The notes under the pieces: model-generated
Told to the model about the DNA's origin: nothing
Seen by the model: only the letters and a program-made list of their open reading frames with translations
Databases searched by the model: none
Assembly (NCBI GenBank): GCA_946406115.1
Contig: OX291545.1
Span: 23,865,153-23,929,152 of the forward strand
Source of the DNA: Apoda limacodes
Taxonomy: Eukaryota > Arthropoda > Insecta > Lepidoptera > Limacodidae
Direction: 5' to 3'
DNA: 64,000 bases
Shown here: piece by piece, positions 34,217-46,089 of the stretch
Position numbering within the stretch: position 1 is the first letter of the stretch
Layout of the letters: each line of letters begins with the position of its first letter
Program-made: the position numbers and the translations under genes

Positions 34217-34544
34217 TATTTAGGAACGCACCCTAGATTTCGATTTTCATAAAAACGATTACACCCTGAGCCGCGTTCAGAGCCTACAATTACCTAGGTA
34301 ATAAAAAAATGGTTTTCAAATTTATTTTCATTTATAGCTTGCACTATGTAGCGATTTTTGTACTTGGTAGGTACGTAGGTACCTGGATTCTGAACGCCCC
34401 TCAGTGTCATTAATCAAAAACGTTTCTAAGAACACTTTAGAATCGTGAATACGACAAATTTAAGATTGTTGTGAATTTCTGCTGAAAAGACCCAATAGGT
34501 AACAGCGAACTGCATACACGGTTGTATCCTAAAAACTGGGCCAC
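34217..34544. other. MALSU1-like upstream region
   Basis: Probable promoter DNA between the gene and the BEL/Pao terminal repeat. No motif could be assigned. Confidence 0.4.
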
Positions 34545-34788
34545 AGTTGTTTCTGGATAACGTTTTTTGTGTTAAATTGTGAGTAGTGTGTATGTGTATA
34601 TGTCTGTATTGTGTGTGTTTCTTTGATTCACTGACTAGTATCAACTCAATATAATTAGCTCGAAAAACGTACGGCAGCCGCGCCTTCTAAAGGATTATGA
34701 GTGACTGAGCGCGCGCACTGAATGTAGGCGCAAAAGAATTAATGCCTAGCTCAACGATCCGATAACGACTAGATGATTCATTCTTTCC

Positions 34789-35302
34789 CTAACAATCCCC
34801 CGCCCCAGCCAGACCGTGTCTGGATGAAGATAAACCGAGCCAGAGCCATCGATCTACTGGCAATCGAGAGAGCGTCGTGACGGCACGCTTCACCACTGAA
34901 TCCCCTACCATGACCTGTGCGACCCGCGGGATACCGCCCGAACCGGGGAATAATTGCACGATGCGACCTAAACGCCATTGCAAGGACGGTTGAGTCCTTT
35001 AAGAGGACAAGGTCTCCAACGCGCGGGGGGTTGGTTTTATCCGTCCACCGAACCCGTTGCTACAAATGCAAGTACTCTGAGGACCACCGACGGTGGAACA
35101 ATTGCGTATTTTGCTGAAGCAACTGAAAGCGCGATAACCGATTGAGTCACATCGATGAAGGGGTATTCAGGCAAGGAGGTTAAGGGACTATCGATCAAGA
35201 AATGGCCTGGAGTTAGAGCTTCCAGGTCATTAGGATCCGTCGAGATCGGACAAAGCGGTCGTGAGTTCAACACCGCTTCGACATTACAAAATACCGTTTG
35301 TA
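34789..35302 (-). pseudogene. BEL/Pao integrase C-terminal region
   Basis: Resumes with QTVFCNVEAVLNSRPLCPIS and LEALTPGHFLI, then a region matching the usual C-terminal domain (a WxxGRIVQLFPGxGG-like piece). Confidence 0.72.
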
Positions 35303-35585
35303 CTCCCTCGCAGCCTAGTTGGTAGTGTGATGGACTGCCGTGCAGAGGGTGTGGGTTCGATTCCCGCACTGGACAAACATTTATGTGATAAACATTTGTG
35401 TTTGTCTTGAGTCTGGATGTACTTATGTATGATGTGTATGTATTTACAAAAAAAAAGTAATATATATGTATTTATATCCGTTGTCTGGTAACCTATAACA
35501 CAAGCTTTGCTTACTTTGGGGCTAGACGGCGCTGTGTGTAATGTCCAAAAATATTTATTATTTATTATTGTTATTATTATTATTA
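35303..35585 (+). repeat. tRNA-derived SINE inserted in BEL integrase (copy 2)
   Basis: Starts CTCCCTCGCAGCCTAGTTGG (A-box-like), then GTGGGTTCGATTCCCGCACT (B box). The body carries GTTGTCTGGTAACC and AGACGGCGCTGTGTGTAATG, and the end is an ATT repeat. The integrase frame runs on cleanly across the gap (FEEL then QTVFCN), which defines the insertion point. Confidence 0.88.
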
Positions 35586-36120
35586 ATTCCTCAAACGTGA
35601 TGACCGTTTCACCAAACAAACGACGGAGGTGAGTTTTGGCGACCTTGACAGCTGGTTCGAAAATACCGCTCCACGAAGGATAGCCTCCCGGCTATCCAAG
35701 TCAGGCCCCGTTTGGACAACTTCGGATCAATATACGTGTGATTGTCCGACAAAAACTGAAGGGCTTCCTTTAGATAGCGATCTGCACCTTTAAAATTTGT
35801 GCGAGAGTCCGAGCGAATTAAGTGGGAGAGTCCACGCCGACTGGCAAACCACGACAGACATGCGACAGAGGCCTCCGTAGACAAGGCTGAAACGAGCTTC
35901 AGATGCACAGCCTTGGAAAACAAACAGACGAAGACGCATAAATAGGCTTTAACCTGTCGGGCATGACGTCTTCACCAAAAACGGACCCGCGAAATCCATC
36001 CGAGCCTTAGCGAAAGGTTGAGCGGGCAGGACACGATCGGACGGCAAGTCACCCATTTGTGGCTGGGTCAAGGTTCCCTTTAACCTATAACAAGGGATAC
36101 ATTTAAAATAACGCTCCTAG
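35586..36120 (-). pseudogene. BEL/Pao integrase, catalytic part
   Basis: LKGTLTQPQMGDLPSDRVLP and FAKARMDFAGPFLV lead into the catalytic core (KAVHLKLVSALSTEA, LIRSDSRTNFKGA). Stops and shifts interrupt it. It ends at the SINE insertion. Confidence 0.75.
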
Positions 36121-36224
36121 CTGCTCGTCTGGCGGACAAAATCCAGAAATCTCGCTGCAGATAAGACAGCAATGCGTTGAGACCGGCATGACAGTTCCTA
36201 ACATGGCGATCCCTGATCAGCAAT

Positions 36225-36510
36225 TCAATAAAATGACCGCTCTTGGGCAGAAAGAGAGGCTGCCGAGCCCCATAGGGGGCAATTCTGAGTTACGAAGCCT
36301 ACCACCCACTCGCAAAAACTCCTACTCGTCCAGAAAAAAATTGAGACGAGCACGGCTTCCCCGCAATTTCCTGTTCTCTGAAAGTATAACCGGACCGGCG
36401 TCAGAGAAGCCGTGAAGACTGGCCCGACAACGACCGAGGCACGGAGACATGTTGAAGGTTTGAAAGTGTTCATAAAAGCGTAGCCAATAAGAAAACCAGT
36501 CTCCGGTCAA
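36225..36510 (-). pseudogene. BEL/Pao RNase H-like fragment
   Basis: LHGFSDA, the conserved start of the BEL RNase H region, is readable, with the frame shifting within the segment. Confidence 0.55.
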
Positions 36511-36736
36511 CGGGGTATCCCAGTCGAGACCAGAAATCCAGAGCTCGTAGAAAACATTTGGCCCAAAAGACTACAGGAGCCACCCAACCAATGGGATCAA
36601 CGACACGCGCTACTGTGGACAGAACCAGCCTCTTAGTCCATCTCTTCATTGTGTCTGACGGTTGAACCGAGTACGTGAAGATATCCTGAACTGGCCGATA
36701 CTGAACTCCAAGGAGGGGAATTGGAAAGCCATTTAA

Positions 36737-37240
36737 TCAGTTCATAACCACCTGCCCGTAACAGCCGATTAGCTCATCCCTAAGGACTAACGCCTCCACC
36801 ACAGACGAAGCACCCTTACAAATATCGTCTACGTAGGCGTCAGAAGGGAAGATAGCAGCTGCGCGCCGGAAATTCAGACGCTCACGATCAGCCAAATGTA
36901 GCAACGAGCGAATTGCTATAAACGGGCTCGTCTTTAGCCCGTAGGTATTGGTGTTGAGCTCATAAACAACCAATGGAGACGCCGGATCCTCTCTCCACAA
37001 AATTAGGTGAAACCGCCTACTTTCAGGGTGTATCTGACGGTACATCATCTTAATGTCAGCCACAAACACAACCTGGTGGCGACGAAACCCAGTTAAGATG
37101 TCCGAGATTTCCCAAAATCGCTGAAGGGAGTCAGCGAGCGAGAGTCCCACCTGCATCGATGAATCCGTAGACGCCTGAGTGGCACGAGAATGTGCTGGGC
37201 CCATTATGACAGATCCGAGATCAGTCGGAACAGCGACCAA
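36737..37240 (-). pseudogene. BEL/Pao reverse transcriptase fragment
   Basis: Contains VVFVADIKMMYRQIHPE (first catalytic Asp), TYGLKTSPFIAIRSL and the YVDD active-site box (SDAYVDDICKGA). The frame ends prematurely. Confidence 0.78.
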
Positions 37241-37249
37241 CCAACCTGG

Positions 37250-37723
37250 TTAAATTAACATGGCCTTGTACAATCCGAGCAACCCAAGGACATCAGCGCC
37301 AAGCAGAAGCTCCACAGAACCAGGTAGATGGAACCTTTCATCAGCCAAGTGCAGACCGGACGAGAGATCCAGCACGTCCGTCGGCATGGGCACCTGAGGG
37401 TGATGACCCAAAATATCCCTCAGGACAATAGTTCCTAGATGATACCGCATACTAGGATGGAGTAAGGAGGAAAAGGAATACGAAACTGAACCCACGACGT
37501 TATCCAGCCGTACACCCCCTACTCTAGAAATCCCATGACTCCGCGAACTTACCTGTAAACGGAGACGCTTCACAAGCCACAGCGACGTGAGACACCCCTG
37601 GGCACCTGAGTCTAAAATGGCGCGCACAACTACACCAGGTCCGCGCGGTGAATAGACTAGAACCTGCGCGGAGAGTAAAACAGTTGTGACAGGTGGTAGA
37701 GAAACTAGTAAAACGGCTGCCAC
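37250..37723 (-). pseudogene. BEL/Pao aspartic protease
   Basis: VVVRAILDSGAQGCLTSLWL holds the DSGA active-site motif of retropepsin-like proteases. The flanking PRGPG and ADVLGLLG segments are typical of BEL elements. Confidence 0.75.
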
Positions 37724-37796
37724 GAGTCATCGGGCGTTGGCCCAACCCGAGCGCCGTACTTGTCCCCGGGGCTCCTGTGGCTCATAATGCCTCACG

Positions 37797-38664
37797 CTAG
37801 AACCCGTATAAGCATCCCGTGGGCTTGCCCGCGGTGAGCGGGGCGGGGAAGGTCGATGTCGAACCCCCGCCCGTGCGAGCCATAGACACACCTGCATGTG
37901 TCATCCGAGGGCCATCCTCTTGGATGGGCATACACAAATCGGGGTGGTGACCCCCACCATACTTTATACAAGGACGCGGCTGTCGACAGTCCTTGGCTAG
38001 GTGCTCCCCCAAACAATAATAACAAAGGCCTAGCCTACGGGTCAGGAATCGTTTTCGGGCCACTCCGGACTTTCTGAACTGGTGGCAATCCCGAATGGTG
38101 TGTCCCGGTTCATAACACACCCCACACCGTTCAGTCCGATCTACCGTCAAAATTCTGGGGAGCCGAAACAACCCGGTACTTCTCGATGTCCCGGGACAAG
38201 GTTGTTGACGGGGTCCAGACGGGGCCGAAAATCGTGACGGTCCCGATTGTGGCTCGGTGGGTAAATTCTCGAGCTTTGTACTCTGATCCTCCAAAAATGA
38301 CACTAAAGTGTCAAAAGTAGGTACATGTGACGCCGAGTCACCTCGGTGCAATTGTTCAAAACGAGCCCTGACGTCATTAGGCAATTTGATTAATACAATG
38401 TGCAACAACAAAAATGAATACTCGGTTTAGACCTCTTAACGCATTCGTCGCCACCAAAATAGGGTTAAGCAGGTCCGATCTCAGCGGGTTGACCGATGAT
38501 AGCTGAAGAATCCCTAAAATGGCAGCTACATGTGTATCTGCAATGTGAAGGTTATTTTGGTACTGCTTCATAAACAACTCCCTGGCTATGCTGTAGTTGA
38601 CATCGGTGATGTCCAAATGCTTCACCAAACAGAGAGGCTCATCCCTGATAGACGTTAAAAGGTA
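37797..38664 (-). pseudogene. BEL/Pao gag, middle and zinc-knuckle part
   Basis: Resumes after the insertion with YLLTSIRDEPLCLVKHLDI. Later it has LIKLPNDVRARFEQLHRG and cysteine-rich pieces CGVCYEPGHTIRDC and CYYCLGEHLAKDC. The frame changes near 38400. Confidence 0.72.
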
Positions 38665-38668
38665 ACTT

Positions 38669-39971
38669 TGTCACGTTGAGCTAAGGTGACATATTAAATA
38701 ATAAAAAAAAATGAGTTTAGAAAGAAATAATTATATTAATAAAGGTAAGTTGAGGTAAGTAATAATATATCGAATTAGAAGGGTCGGGGTTCTTTACTCT
38801 GACTACCAATGGTCTTCGAATTGCACCGCGGATTGTCTACTTAAGTGTAGAATGATAGGCTTCCCTGCGGGTCGAAGTTCACCAAGGCGGCGGCAGCAGG
38901 GTAAGATAGGAGTCGCCTGCCGGTAGACTGCAGGCGTCAAGAGGGAGTTCTAGTGGTTGTATTCACCGGCTTCGTTAGAAGTGTTGAAAAAACCCTGGAA
39001 TCAGTTTTTTGGCCATTTAGTCCAATGTCCAGTTTTTCACCATGACTGCAACATGATGATCCTTTCGACTAAAAGCAGGAATGAAGCGTCTACTTGCAGA
39101 AGCTAGACTTGTGCTCTAATTAGTGATCGAGATGAGGCAGTCAAGGTTTATGGCAAACAAGCAGAAGGACTACAGAAGAAGTTTCAAGAAGTAATAGATT
39201 TATTTTAATTAAGCTAATAGCAATGAGCAAAAATGAATGAAAATGATGATAAAAGATGAAATTAAATACTTTTTACACTAAGTACTTTAATTACATAATA
39301 GTTTCAAAATCTAATCTATGTTTAAACTCACTTTTCTAAAGTATGTCGTGTCACTTTGCACGGTTAGAGGTCATGGCAATGCCATGTCAAAACAACACGA
39401 GGCTAGTCACATTTACAACTAACAAAATATAACTAATCACACTTATAATATAATTAAACAACTTACCCTATAGTTTTGGGGTTTTTCACTAGTAATTATT
39501 TAGAACTACTTTAAGAAGAAATTTAGTATAAGGTAGAAAATCTTATCTTTAGTACAAAATGTAAGTCGCATATCTTGCCAATAGCTGGTAAGGTGTGAGT
39601 GTGGTCGAGGAAGCTAGACCGAGCGGCGCGAGCACGAAACTCGCCAAACCGGTTCAGAGGTAGCCGGGCGATGACGATTAGGTGATAAAAGATCTACTAA
39701 TAGAATTTATTTATTTGTCCTTTATAAGTTTTGAAATATTTATTCTATGTTTAATGTGTATTATTTATTTGTTAGTGAGTATTATTAAATTTATTTTTGT
39801 ATTTTAGCATAAATTGTTATATTGTTTAGATATACAAATATAAACTAGATTTAAGTGTTAAGAACTAATTAGCTTAATTTTTATATATTATTAAGGGTTT
39901 ATAATTAAATTTATAAAGTTTTATTTTTATGAAATATTTTATTTTTCCGAAGTTTTAACGTAAGCGTTACA
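38669..39971. mobile_element. Putative solo LTR (1303 bp) inserted in BEL gag
   Basis: Begins TGTCACGTTGAGC and ends GTAAGCGTTACA, i.e. TGT...ACA. It is flanked on both sides by ACTT (38665-38668 and 39972-39975), a 4-bp target duplication. Removing it nearly restores the gag order. It has no coding frame. The structure fits a solo LTR of a retrovirus-like (Ty3/gypsy-type) element. Superfamily is unproven. Confidence 0.7.
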
Positions 39972-39975
39972 ACTT

Positions 39976-40238
39976 AAGTTTTGCGAGTCAAATAAGCCAG
40001 TCCGTCGGTGTACAATGCTATCAAAAGATGTGATGAAATTAGTCCACTCATTCAATGATCCGCTAAAATGAGGAATATCTAGAGTTAGCAACCGTTCGTT
40101 GCAGTTTTGTTCAAAAACCTCCTTCCTACATCCCGGCTGCGAGGTAACCTCTAATTTCGACACAGCATCGGTAATTTCGTCCACTATTGACATACAGAAT
40201 TCATAATCTGTTATAATATGCTGTAATAGTTCCATCAT
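39976..40238 (-). pseudogene. BEL/Pao gag, N-terminal part
   Basis: Contains LDIPHFSGSLNEWTNFITSF and DSIVHRR, the conserved BEL gag (DUF1759) phrase. It is cut by the insertion that begins at 39971. Confidence 0.75.
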
Positions 40239-41030
40239 CTGTTAAACTGCGATCCTGATAGGCCTGGTCCAATTCACTGACTCTTGTCGGAAACTGTGCA
40301 GCCCTTTGCTTCAATGCGAAAACCCTATCTTCCCTTTTAACCAATGACGCCGCACAAGAGAACCATCTTATTAAATTCGTTAAGATAAGTTAAGATAAGA
40401 GCTCGTTAATCAATGGAGTCATTTTTTATAATTAAATTAACACACAAACAAAAATGATCCAAAAACTAAACCAGAAACACAAACAAACGATTCTGTTTGT
40501 TATATATACAGAAACGAATTCGATAGCAAAATGTTTATAGAAACTCAAAAACCCCAACTACAATGTACAATACTCCGACTACACAATTACACAAATAAAT
40601 ACGTTATCTTACAAAAAACAACAATATTTCAAACCTATTTATTCCGAGTCTATTTTTAGTCCGATTCATTTTACAGAACAAACCTATACCTAGACCCAAC
40701 GCCACGAATTTAAAAAAAAAAAAATTATTTACTGTAAATCCGATTACACAAAACAAAACTATCTAACCGTAAATCTCAAATGATTAGTAATACAACCCTA
40801 ATACGAAAACAACTAATGTCACACATCACGAAGAACTGAAGATGATATGTGAACAGAATTGACAAAGCTATGAAGCATTTCGCACATATCGCTTGCGGTT
40901 TGGCATCAGTTGTTTATGGATAACGTTTTTTGTGTTAAATTGTGTGTAGTGTGTATGTGTATATGCCTGTCTTGTGTTTCTCTAATTCACTGACTATTAT
41001 CAACTCAATATCGACGCAAGAAAACATATT

Positions 41031-41175
41031 TGCTGTAAGCCACAAAAAGTGATTATACGTTATACAAAACACGTGTTAACTATGCTGTAAGCATACAAAA
41101 ACCAATATTTTTGATGCTCTTGCGGCTTACAGCAAAAGTATGTAAGGTGTTTGTTCACACTTGTGGCTTACGCCA
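41031..41175. repeat. Short inverted-repeat element at the BEL 5' flank
   Basis: TTTGCTGTAAGCCACAAAAA is mirrored by CACTTGTGGCTTACGCC, with a third inverted partner GCGGCTTACAGCAAAA inside. About 145 bp. Confidence 0.5.
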
Positions 41176-41179
41176 TTCT

Positions 41180-41880
41180 TGCCGTCAGTAAATTTGAAAA
41201 TCATAGAGATGACATTTTGGTGGACTGAGTTTTGAATCCGAACTGTCGATTTCCGACACTGTTTTCTACTTCTACTCCCGCCATTTCAATTGTGTTTATT
41301 TATTTATTCACCTAAAATTTTTATCTATTTACACGCAAATGTGATAGAAAACATTGTGTGTTACACGGGCGATACGGAAATTACAAACTCGAGTAATTAT
41401 AGCCTTCAGCCTTTGGCACAGTCTCTCGTTAGTAATTTTCTCCTTACCACTAATATACAATGTACTAATAGTCAAAAATATGTTTTTTCAGCAGGGATTT
41501 TAAAATCTATTGATCGTATTTGCCTGAAGAAAAATACAATAAAATAGAGTACCTATACACTGGAGGTCGTGACAGAGCCTAGAACATATACTTTGTTTGA
41601 TAGGTTTTTTTTTTAAGTTGAAAAGGTTTTACTAAAAACCTTTTCAAGTAAATAAGCTTCAAATTATTGAAAAACTTAGTTAAGACCTCAGTCGAGGTGC
41701 AGACAGAGTGATATTTATACAAACTTTTGGTATTAATTTGAAAACAATTATTATTTGCTATTTTACTTTGTATTACAAATAAGAGATAAATTTATCCCTT
41801 TCTTGTGCACTTGGTATGTATTTATTTATCTCGCATCTAAAACAATGCATTGGCACCCTAATAAATATGACAAATTTTTA
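41180..41880. other. AT-rich intergenic stretch
   Basis: One 85-codon frame at 41290 has no recognisable features. No gene is supported. Confidence 0.4.
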
Positions 41881-41886
41881 AATAAA

Positions 41887-42122
41887 CACTAGCTTTTGCC
41901 CGCGGTTCCACCCGCCCTAAATTCGGTTATCGGTGTAGAATTCTAACGCAGCTTCTTAATTATAGAAAAAAACCGTGTAAGTCGGTTTTAAGTAGCCGTT
42001 AAGTTTCTCGGGACTCAAACTATATCCATGCCAAATTTCATGGTAATCGGAACAGCGGTTTAAGCGTGAAGAGATAACGGGCAGACAGATAGAGTTACTC
42101 TCACATTTATTATAGTAGTACC
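41887..42122 (-). repeat. Dispersed lepidopteran repeat fragment
   Basis: ACTAGCTTTTGCCCGCGGTT, AATTCGGTTATCGG, GCCAAATTTCATGGTAATCG and GCGTGAAGAGATAACGG. This is the inverse orientation of the copies at 2158, 61665 and 61965. Confidence 0.6.
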
Positions 42123-42129
42123 TGGAAGA

Positions 42130-42400
42130 CCGAGCTTTGTTCGTTTTTTTAACAACGCCATCTATTGTCAAGTAGCTTTAGTATTGTTGTGTCGGTTAAA
42201 ATAATAGCATACTCCTCGCCAAAAGATGTCAGGAAGAGTCATTATTCAGTTTATCATTGATTAAAAACACGGATAATAAAACGACGTTTTCTAAAAATAA
42301 AAACTAAGTAGAACGATTTATCGCCCTGAAACCTCCGACATACTAAATTTCATGAAAATCATTGAAGCCGTTTCCGAGATACAGATATAAATATATATAA
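42130..42400 (-). repeat. Dispersed ~270-bp repeat, copy A
   Basis: AACAACGCCATCTATTGTCA, ATGTCAGGAAGAGT, ACGACGTTTTCTAAAAATA and GAAGCCGTTTCCGAGAT. It matches the reverse complement of 60565-60840 throughout. Confidence 0.7.
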
Positions 42401-42621
42401 TGATCCCGTTAAGCCACCAAGTCGCGTTAAGTTACCCCGTTAAGCCTTGTAGTACTTAAGTAGTAGGTATATCTATGAGCTCACCACGTCAATATCAAAA
42501 GCTGATACCCTCACGCCCCATGCTGTCAAAAGATTACGGATAATATCTATGTCATTGATTACTGTCATAACCAAAAAAGAAAACATACATTGTGACGTTG
42601 TCAACGTCACTTGATTTTTTT

Positions 42622-42790
42622 TGAAGTGAAAACTTCTTTAGCGGCGTTGTGCACTTTTTTTGTGATGGGTAAACAATGTTAAACTCGCGTCAGGACTGGT
42701 GACCTGATCAAAAATTCGTAAGACGGAGGGAGAGTAGGAGAGGAAACATCCCCCTCTCTTTCTACCGTGCGGCGAAAGTTCTGACGTGTT
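42622..42790 (-). repeat. Repeat family X, partial copy
   Basis: TGAAGTGAAAACTTCTTTAG, CGGCGTTGTGCACTTTTTTT, GGTGACCTGATC and TTCGTAAGACGGAGGG. Fuller copies are at 44529-44874 and, inverted, 63158-63516. Confidence 0.65.
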
Positions 42791-43424
42791 AAATTTTAAA
42801 TCATATCATATCATAATACTATAATAATATATAAAGCTGAAGAGTTTGTTTGTTTAAACGTGCTAATTTCAGGAACTACTGGTCCGATTTGAAAAATTCT
42901 TTCAGCGTTAGATAGCACATTCATCGAGAAAGGCTATAGGTTATATAACATCACGCTAAGACCAATAGGAGCGGAGCACCGATGAAGAATGTTTCAAAAT
43001 CGGGTTTTTTTTCCTTTTGAGAGCTTCCACTGCGCTGCGTGGGCTGCGTAAACGGTTAAAGTTTCGCAAAAAAAAATCCGCGACAGCATATGTCTATCGT
43101 TTTAAGGTTGGCTCCTTTTTTATGCTAACCAAATTTGTTCTTAAATAATGCATTATTTGTGAAGGTGTTTCTAATAACATGATATTAATCCTTATCCAAA
43201 TAAATACGTTATTCATCACAAGTTTTTAATTTAAAACAAAATATTCCTTTACATCATCCGATTTCAATGAATATCTTAGGAGATATCGCAGTTTTAAAAT
43301 AGCATGTCATCAAAATAATGATCAAGTACTGGGCGCGCAGATATGATGTGCAAGGCCGGCGGGCCGGCGGGCAGTCATGAAGGGGAAGAGCGGTACCTAT
43401 TATTTAAAAATATTTTCACCTAAG

Positions 43425-43508
43425 TTCTTTTATTGAGGAATTGCCGTAAGAATCCTACGCCGATAACCAAATTTGGGGCGGGCGAAGCCGCTGGCAAAAG
43501 CTAGTGTG
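43425..43508 (+). repeat. Dispersed lepidopteran repeat fragment
   Basis: GAGGAATTGCCGTAAGAATC, CTACGCCGATAACC and GCCGCTGGCAAAAGCTAGT: the end module of the family at 61665. Confidence 0.55.
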
Positions 43509-43780
43509 ATATAAATTGTCATTTCTGTGTTCGATAGCGCAATAAATGTATAGGTATTGTATTTTATCACATAAATGATAGAACTTTTATACTGATAATT
43601 AAATTCGTGCAAAATTCCCCTAAACATTGCAAAATATCAAAAATGCACACGTTAATATTCCAGTTTTCACTTCTGCCGAAGTGCAACCCGTTTTTTTTAA
43701 TATTGTTATGGGCTCGCACGGTCTTAGCAGACCGCCAGCATTTGCCAGAGTCAATGTCATTTATTTCGTTGTATCACGGC

Positions 43781-43825
43781 GTTTTCGCGCGTCCTCGTTT
43801 TCGCGCGTCCTCGTTTTCGCGGCCC
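43781..43825 (+). repeat. Three-copy 16-bp tandem repeat
   Basis: Unit CGTTTTCGCGCGTCCT occurs twice, followed by a partial third copy ending CGCGGCCC. Confidence 0.6.
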
Positions 43826-44528
43826 AAGATAGGGCGGGAGTTTTAGAGTGGATCCTTCAGATATTGCGCATCATGTCCTGCTTATTTCTTCATAATTCAC
43901 TATTCATGAGCCTTCGATGCACAATTCTTAACAAGCTTTCGTAAAACATTGCTAAAATTTACACATAGAAACACACTTAATGAATTTACAAAAATTAAAC
44001 CCAAAAAGACACCACGCCTTCTTAAGATTCGCGCCAAAACTCGTGACTTGATTTGTAAATAAATAAATTATGGAAAAAAGTAAATAGTGCGCGAAAACAA
44101 TGCCCAAACCTAATGACGGAAGCCAATACTTAGTAATAGTGTATTTAGTAAAGCCAGCAGGTAAGGCTGGCAGCAGGAAATGTATGTATGTTTATTTTGC
44201 ATGCCAAGTTCAGTAAGAAAAACTTAGTTGCTTAAATCTGTCGCCTGCAGTAGATCCAGGTAGACCACAATGAGTATGTCCAAAAATTTGATAAACGAGT
44301 TATAGTTTAATAAAGTTAAGTTAAGTCGCGTAAGATTAAACAACAGAAAAAGGAATAGTATAAGAAATCAAGTCAGGTAATCAGCTGACTCTGAGTAAGA
44401 CGTCACACGTCATCTTAATTCATTCATAAACGAGTGAAAAGTATTTTATCATAGTACAATGACTACAGTAGTATCAAGTCAAAGTACAAATACATAGCAG
44501 TAGGTTTTTTTTATTAGTTAATTATTTT

Positions 44529-44874
44529 TGAAGTGAAAACTCCTTTAGCGGCGTTGTGCACTTTATTTGGTATGGTTAAAAAAAAATGATAATCTCGCGC
44601 AGGCTGATCGAAAATTAGTAAGACGGAAACCATAATGCCACGCCATAAAAATTCGTGAGACGGAAACCATAATGCCACGCCTGTTATAATTTTTAAGTGA
44701 AAACGTCTTTAGCGGCGTTGTGCATTTTTTTTGCGATGGGTAAAAAATGTTAAACTCTATAGAACGAATAAAAAGTAAGAGGAAATTGGGTTGATTGGGT
44801 CGGATTACACATGTTAAAATGTTATATCCAGGTTGTATGTTTTCACTTCTGCCGGCACTCCTAGAGTGCAACCC
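44529..44874 (-). repeat. Repeat family X, long copy
   Basis: Begins TGAAGTGAAAACTCCTTTAG and ends TTTTCACTTCTGCCGGCACT CCTAGAGTGCAACCC. The inner GTGAAAACGTCTTTAGCGGC is a second internal copy of the start. Not coding. Confidence 0.65.
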
Positions 44875-45124
44875 ATTTTTTTTTATTTAGGTTAATCAGA
44901 ACCATGAAATTTCATTACTTTTTTAATTAATATTCTTGATACTTCCTCCCATTTCAATTAAGGCACTATATTTGCTTCCACAATATATAGATACAAGAAT
45001 TGCTCGTTTAAAGGTATTAGATTAGTATGGATTGAAAAATTTTGCAAAATTCTTATTTACTGCAGTTCTACGTCAATTTTCTGGAACCAGTGAGTTGAAT
45101 TAGACCATTTTCTTTATTTGCCGT

Positions 45125-45570
45125 ATCAACTAGCTTTTGCCCACAGCTCTGCTCAGGCTAGATTCGGTTATCAGTAGCGTAAGATTCATACAGTAACTCC
45201 TTTATTATATTGAGAAAGTTTGCTATAGCAAGAAACCTATATAACCGTTGCTAAAGGATCCAGCAACGCCGACTCCGTGGGGCCTGAACTGTCAGGCCCA
45301 AGCACCCTAATCTAGGGGCTGAATCCTCCCAATATTTTACGGTATTACGTAATGTAACTGTGATTTCTGCGGGACTCGAGTCTTCCCAATAATTACATGA
45401 AGTCCTTGGCTATATTTATTTATGCGGGAACTTTTGAATTTTCCTGCATAAAATGTAGATTAAAAAATTCAGTGTATCAGCTATCTCAATTCTAATTTCA
45501 GAATAATCTAGTTGTAGTGGCGTAAAGGAGTAACAAACATTCTTACACACTCACAAACTCTTATTAAGTA
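45125..45570 (-). repeat. Dispersed lepidopteran repeats, mosaic
   Basis: ACTAGCTTTTGCCCACAGCT at the start, then a segment (45255-45365) related to the tandem repeat at 28166. Non-coding. Confidence 0.5.
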
Positions 45571-45907
45571 GGATAGGATACCGACAGACTATTTCCCTTC
45601 AAGTTAAATAAATTCTTATGCATTGGATTAACGGATGAAAACACTAGTAAAAAAACGGTGTTTCTATTTATTTACAAAAGTACTTCACACCACATGCAGT
45701 TATCACTGACTCAACAATATATCTTATCACAATTATCAGTAGGCGTGGGCAGGAAAACTCATTCGTTTTCCATTCTTTTGTTACAACAAATGAGTTGTTA
45801 TCATTATGAGTGCAAGGAAACCACTGAAAGTAATGAATACGACGAAACTTAAGTAAAAGGCGTGAAAAATGTGAAAAATTAATAGTGAAATTTGTATTTT
45901 TGACAAT

Positions 45908-46089
45908 ATGGTAACATGTGACCTGGATAAGGAGATTTCGGGTGAGATCTTGGGCTGGACGCTTCCTACATGGCAGGCTTTGATGCTGCATCGAGTTTTT
46001 CCCGCTTGTGGCGGTCTCATTCTATATCTCACCTTCATTTGCTTTGACTTCGCACTGATTTATGAGCATTATCAATCAGGTCAAAATGG
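45908..46089 (+). CDS. XKR exon 1
   Basis: 182 nt, phase 2 at the end; donor GG|GTAAGT. MVTCDLDKEISGEILGW, then the first membrane segment. Confidence 0.85.

Larger units (their letters stand above)
34550..41012 (-). mobile_element. Decayed BEL/Pao LTR retrotransposon with two nested insertions
   Basis: On minus it runs from gag at about 40.2 kb through zinc knuckle, aspartic protease, RT, RNase H and integrase to about 34.8 kb, in BEL/Pao order. A roughly 105-bp segment ending CTATTATCAACTCAATAT (about 40908-41012) is repeated at 34552-34660, as expected of paired LTRs, though only that part matches. The coding region is broken by many frameshifts and stops. A SINE sits in the integrase (35303-35585) and an LTR-like insert sits in gag (38669-39971). 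Confidence 0.85.

Noticed and set aside
35284..35619. 111-codon minus frame spanning BEL and SINE
   Set aside because: A chance fusion through the inserted SINE, not a gene.
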